In this document: piece after piece, positions 15,148 to 17,079 of the stretch
Layout of the letters: every line of letters begins with the position of its first letter
How positions within the stretch are numbered: the first letter of the stretch is position 1
Source: an uncultured Clostridia bacterium
GTDB lineage: Bacteria; Bacillota; Clostridia; Christensenellales; Borkfalkiaceae
Assembly: GCA_947177825.1 (NCBI GenBank)
Contig: CAMWWA010000008.1
Coordinates: 1-17,079, forward strand
DNA: 17,079 bases
Direction: 5' to 3'
Notes under the pieces: model-generated
Told to the model about the DNA's origin: nothing
Seen by the model: only the letters and a program-made list of their open reading frames with translations
The model's database searches: none
Program-made: the position numbers and the translations under genes

Positions 15148-15186
15148 AATAATTAAAGCGGCGACCACTCTTCCAAGCGGTCGCCG
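15148..15186 (-). terminator. Terminator hairpin after the small P-loop gene
   Basis: Minus strand: CGGCGACC (15186-15179) pairs with GGTCGCCG (15166-15159). Inside it GCTT and GAGT pair (two wobbles) around a GGAA tetraloop of the GNRA type, giving a continuous stem of about 12 bp. The tail CTTTAATTATT is only moderately T-rich, so termination may be partial and some transcripts may run into thrC. Confidence 0.7.
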
Positions 15187-15208
15187 TAGCACAATTCTAA
15201 AAACTTGC

Positions 15209-15616
15209 TCAGCAATACTTTGCGATAAACTCGGGCAACTCGCTCTTATCGCAGCTGCACGTTATCGTAATAACCAGACCGCTCTGGTTGGAAATTTTAT
15301 CCAGCATATAGAAAGTTGCGGCAAGGTCCTTAAGCTGTTTGCCGGCAATTCTTGCAATACCGTCAAGGTATACGTATTCAATGTCGTAATTGCCCGCAAC
15401 GACGCCCTTAATAAATCCGCACAGAGCGTCCTCGCCCGCAACGTTATATTCGGTAACGTTAATAAATCTTACGGCACGGACAACGTCGTGAACGTAGCGG
15501 TCGGTATCGGTTACGAATACGCTTAAACCCTTGGCAGACGCGGCGTTAGAGTTGGCAAGCTGAATAATCTGTTTAGTCTTGCCCGAGCCCTTGGGACCGC
15601 AAATAATTTTTATCAT
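15209..15616 (-). CDS. Small P-loop ATPase of unknown role
   Basis: A 135-residue protein made of little more than one nucleotide-binding core. Walker A is GPKGSGKT (7-14, K13); a likely Walker B is YVYLDG (81-86, D85). FVTDTDRY (34-41) and VRFINVTEY (49-57) are distinctive. Three cysteines near the end (C120, C122, C135) are notable. I know similar short proteins as conserved hypotheticals in Clostridia, sometimes labelled PilT or twitching motility by weak similarity; nothing else here supports a pilus role. It is too short for a helicase, transporter or full kinase. AAGGAGG stands 7 nt before the ATG, the strongest ribosome site in the window, and it has its own extended -10 promoter, so it should be well expressed. 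It is transcribed alone between aspartate aminotransferase and thrC. Confidence 0.8.
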   Translation of the reverse strand: MIKIICGPKGSGKTKQIIQLANSNAASAKGLSVFVTDTDRYVHDVVRAVRFINVTEYNVAGEDALCGFIKGVVAGNYDIEYVYLDGIARIAGKQLKDLAATFYMLDKISNQSGLVITITCSCDKSELPEFIAKYC

Positions 15617-15659
15617 AAAAATCCTCCTTGATAAAAGTTATAAAACTTCTTTTATAAAT

Positions 15660-15687
15660 ATTCTATCATAAAAAGGGGGATTTTCAA
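15660..15687 (-). promoter_or_regulatory. Promoter of the small P-loop gene
   Basis: Minus strand: TTGAAA (15687-15682), 16-bp spacer, TAGAAT (15665-15660) preceded by TGA, an extended -10. Transcription near 15653 gives a leader of about 37 nt ending in AAGGAGG and the ATG at 15616. Confidence 0.75.
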
Positions 15688-15741
15688 TACCTTTTTGAAA
15701 ATTTCCGCCAAAATTTTACTTTAATATCAATCCAAGCGCTA

Positions 15742-16944
15742 TTACTGCACTTTTGCGGCAAATTCGGCTATGCGGCGCAGACCTTCAAGCATCTCTTCCA
15801 TGGAAAGCGCATAGGAAAGTCTTATGGCGTCGTCGTCGCCGAAGCATATACCGGGAGTCGCCGCAACCTTTGCGTGGGTTAAAAGCATTTCGCAAAGGTC
15901 TAAGCTGCCGTGGATTTTAACGCCTTCGTAGCTCTTGCCGTACAGGTTGTAGCAGAGCAGCATTACATAGAACGCGCCGTCGGGCTTCACGTAGTCCAGA
16001 CCGTAGCACTTCATACTGTCAAGCACTTCAAGCATCTTTTCGCGCCTTTCGCCGAACGCCTTAATCATATCCAGCATGGGCTTCTCGTCGCCGTCCAGCG
16101 CGGCAATGGTTGCGTACTGCGGCATCGTGTTGACGTTGGAAGTCGAATGGCTCTGGAAGGAAGCTATCGCCTTTGCAACGTTAGCGGGCGCCGCAAGGTA
16201 GCCAAGGCGCCAGCCCGTCATCGCGTAGGACTTGGAAACGCCGTTTACGACTATGGTGTTCTCCTTCATTTCGGGGGAAACGTTTGCAATCGAAAAATGC
16301 GTCTCGCCGCCGTATATAAGCTTTTCGTAAATCTCGTCGGCAAGCACGATAAGGTTGTGCTGCAGGCAGACCTCCGCAATCTCGCGTATCTCGCTTTCGG
16401 TATAAACCGCGCCCGTGGGGTTGCAGGGGCTGTTGAATATCAGCATCTTGGTCTTGGGCGTAATCATCGCCTCGATTTGCGCCGCCGTCACCTTGTAGCC
16501 GTGACGGGGAGTTGCGTATATGTACACGGGCACGCCGCCGCAGCTCTTTATAACCTCGGGATAGGTCAGCCAGTAGGGCTTGGGTATAAGCACCTCGTCG
16601 CCCTCCTCTATCGTTGCGAAAATCGCGTTGAATATGGAGTGCTTCGCACCGTTGGAAACGATTATCTGCGAAGGCTCGTAGTCCAGCCCGTTCTCCCTTT
16701 TCAGCTTGGCGCATATGCTCTTTTTGAGCGCGGGAAGTCCCGCCGCCGCAACGTACTTTGTCTTGCCTGAATCGAGCGCGTCCTTCGCCGCCTTGACGAT
16801 GTGTGCGGGGGTGTCGAAATCGGGCTCGCCCACGCCGAACGAGATGACCTTTTCGCCTGCCGCTTTAAGCTCGTTGGCCTTTGCGGAAATCGCAAGAGTC
16901 ATCGAAGGGGAAATTTCGGAAATACGTTTTGAAAGTTTTATCAT
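15742..16944 (-). CDS. Class I aspartate aminotransferase (PLP)
   Basis: A 400-residue fold-type I aminotransferase of the Ib subgroup (AspB/AspC of Bacillus and Thermus type), exchanging amino groups between aspartate and 2-oxoglutarate. Visible residues: GVGEPDFDTP (37-46), SNGAKHS (97-103), N175 in NPTG, D203 in ADEIYEKLIY, the PLP lysine K238 in SKSYAMTGWRLGY with R246, and the substrate-carboxylate arginine R375 in AIRLSYA. Everything expected is intact and the length is normal. Closely related enzymes can use other acceptors, so aspartate specificity is likely but not proven. The start ATG at 16944 has GAAGG 7 nt and AGGAG 11 nt upstream. Its own consensus promoter lies further up. Only weak AT-rich pairing follows the stop, so read-through to the P-loop gene is possible. 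Confidence 0.93.
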   Translation of the reverse strand: MIKLSKRISEISPSMTLAISAKANELKAAGEKVISFGVGEPDFDTPAHIVKAAKDALDSGKTKYVAAAGLPALKKSICAKLKRENGLDYEPSQIIVSNGAKHSIFNAIFATIEEGDEVLIPKPYWLTYPEVIKSCGGVPVYIYATPRHGYKVTAAQIEAMITPKTKMLIFNSPCNPTGAVYTESEIREIAEVCLQHNLIVLADEIYEKLIYGGETHFSIANVSPEMKENTIVVNGVSKSYAMTGWRLGYLAAPANVAKAIASFQSHSTSNVNTMPQYATIAALDGDEKPMLDMIKAFGERREKMLEVLDSMKCYGLDYVKPDGAFYVMLLCYNLYGKSYEGVKIHGSLDLCEMLLTHAKVAATPGICFGDDDAIRLSYALSMEEMLEGLRRIAEFAAKVQ

Positions 16945-16976
16945 ATGCCAACCTTCTCCTATTTTATTACCCCTAT

Positions 16977-17005
16977 ATTATACATATATTCATACCGTTT
17001 GGCAA
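16977..17005 (-). promoter_or_regulatory. Promoter of the aspartate aminotransferase gene
   Basis: Minus strand: TTGCCA (17005-17000), 17-bp spacer, perfect TATAAT (16982-16977). Transcription near 16970 gives a leader of about 26 nt that contains the ribosome site. Confidence 0.78.
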
Positions 17006-17040
17006 GCGCACGAAAAAAAACTTTTATATTTATACATTTT

Positions 17041-17068
17041 TTGATAATAATTTTCCGTATTTTATAAA
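17041..17068 (+). promoter_or_regulatory. Possible promoter reading out of the right edge
   Basis: Plus strand: TTGATA (17041-17046), 16-bp spacer, TATAAA (17063-17068). It would serve a gene beyond the window, divergent from the aminotransferase. The region is very AT-rich, so a chance match is quite possible. I see nothing else in 17006-17079. Confidence 0.3.
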
Positions 17069-17079
17069 TACTTGCAAAA

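Noticed and set aside
15113..15208. A T-box or threonine attenuator ahead of thrC.
   Set aside because: The gap is 96 bp and holds only the terminator of the preceding gene. There is no specifier loop, antiterminator or leader peptide with Thr codons.
15209..15616. Annotation of the small P-loop protein as PilT or twitching motility ATPase.
   Set aside because: It is far too short and lacks the Asp-box, His-box and N-terminal PAS-like domain of PilT; no pilus genes are nearby.
15617..15741. A terminator after the aminotransferase gene.
   Set aside because: Only weak A/T pairing (AAAATTT with AAATTTT) without a GC stem is visible, so I did not list it as a terminator.
15910..16770. A 286-codon open frame on the plus strand opposite the aminotransferase gene.
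   Set aside because: The minus-strand enzyme has every expected catalytic residue. The opposite frame has no domain pattern and arises from GC-biased codon use.
1..17079. CRISPR array, tRNA, rRNA, insertion sequence, phage or plasmid features.
   Set aside because: No spaced direct repeats of suitable length, no cloverleaf or conserved rRNA stretches, and no transposase, integrase or replication gene was seen.

Overview
This window looks like an ordinary chromosomal segment of a low-to-mid GC Bacillota (Firmicutes) bacterium, probably an uncultured gut-type member of the Clostridia. The basis is the NiaR-type NAD regulator, the AddAB recombination nuclease (rather than RecBCD), strong AGGAG Shine-Dalgarno sites, sigma-A type promoters and compact gene packing. 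Lineage is inferred from gene families, not from any marker RNA. I see no tRNA, rRNA, CRISPR array, transposase, phage gene or attachment site.

Layout, left to right. (a) 1-304, minus: the start of a lipoprotein with a long acidic Lys/Asp/Pro-rich linker, cut by the window edge. (b) 442-3145, minus: a tightly overlapping NAD operon nadB-nadC-niaR, with a consensus promoter and a candidate NiaR operator ahead of nadB and a terminator after niaR. nadA is not here. (c) 3309-3752, plus: a PRC-barrel protein, convergent with (d) 3794-4426, minus: an unrecognised three-helix membrane protein; they share a two-way terminator. (e) 4500-11152, minus: the addB-addA operon for double-strand break processing. 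(f) 11258-12397, plus: an unrecognised lipoprotein, divergent from addB and ending in a two-way terminator shared with (g) 12463-13491, minus: a KdgK-like PfkB sugar kinase. (h) 13625-15112, minus: threonine synthase. (i) 15209-15616, minus: a small P-loop ATPase of unknown role. (j) 15742-16944, minus: a class I aspartate aminotransferase. No gap between genes exceeds 300 bases.

Functionally this is housekeeping: aspartate supply (aminotransferase), aspartate use for NAD (NadB, NadC, with NiaR as niacin-sensing repressor), threonine synthesis, sugar acid catabolism and DNA repair. The most interesting signals are small. Three promoter-proximal genes (nadB, the membrane protein and the 379-aa lipoprotein) have a -10 box only 7-9 nt before the ATG and no Shine-Dalgarno site, so they look leaderless, while other genes in the window have normal ribosome binding sites. 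AddB has lost the Walker A motif that opens the protein in Bacillus-type relatives. Three genes are unrecognised or have no assigned role. I did not find a convincing new multi-gene system.
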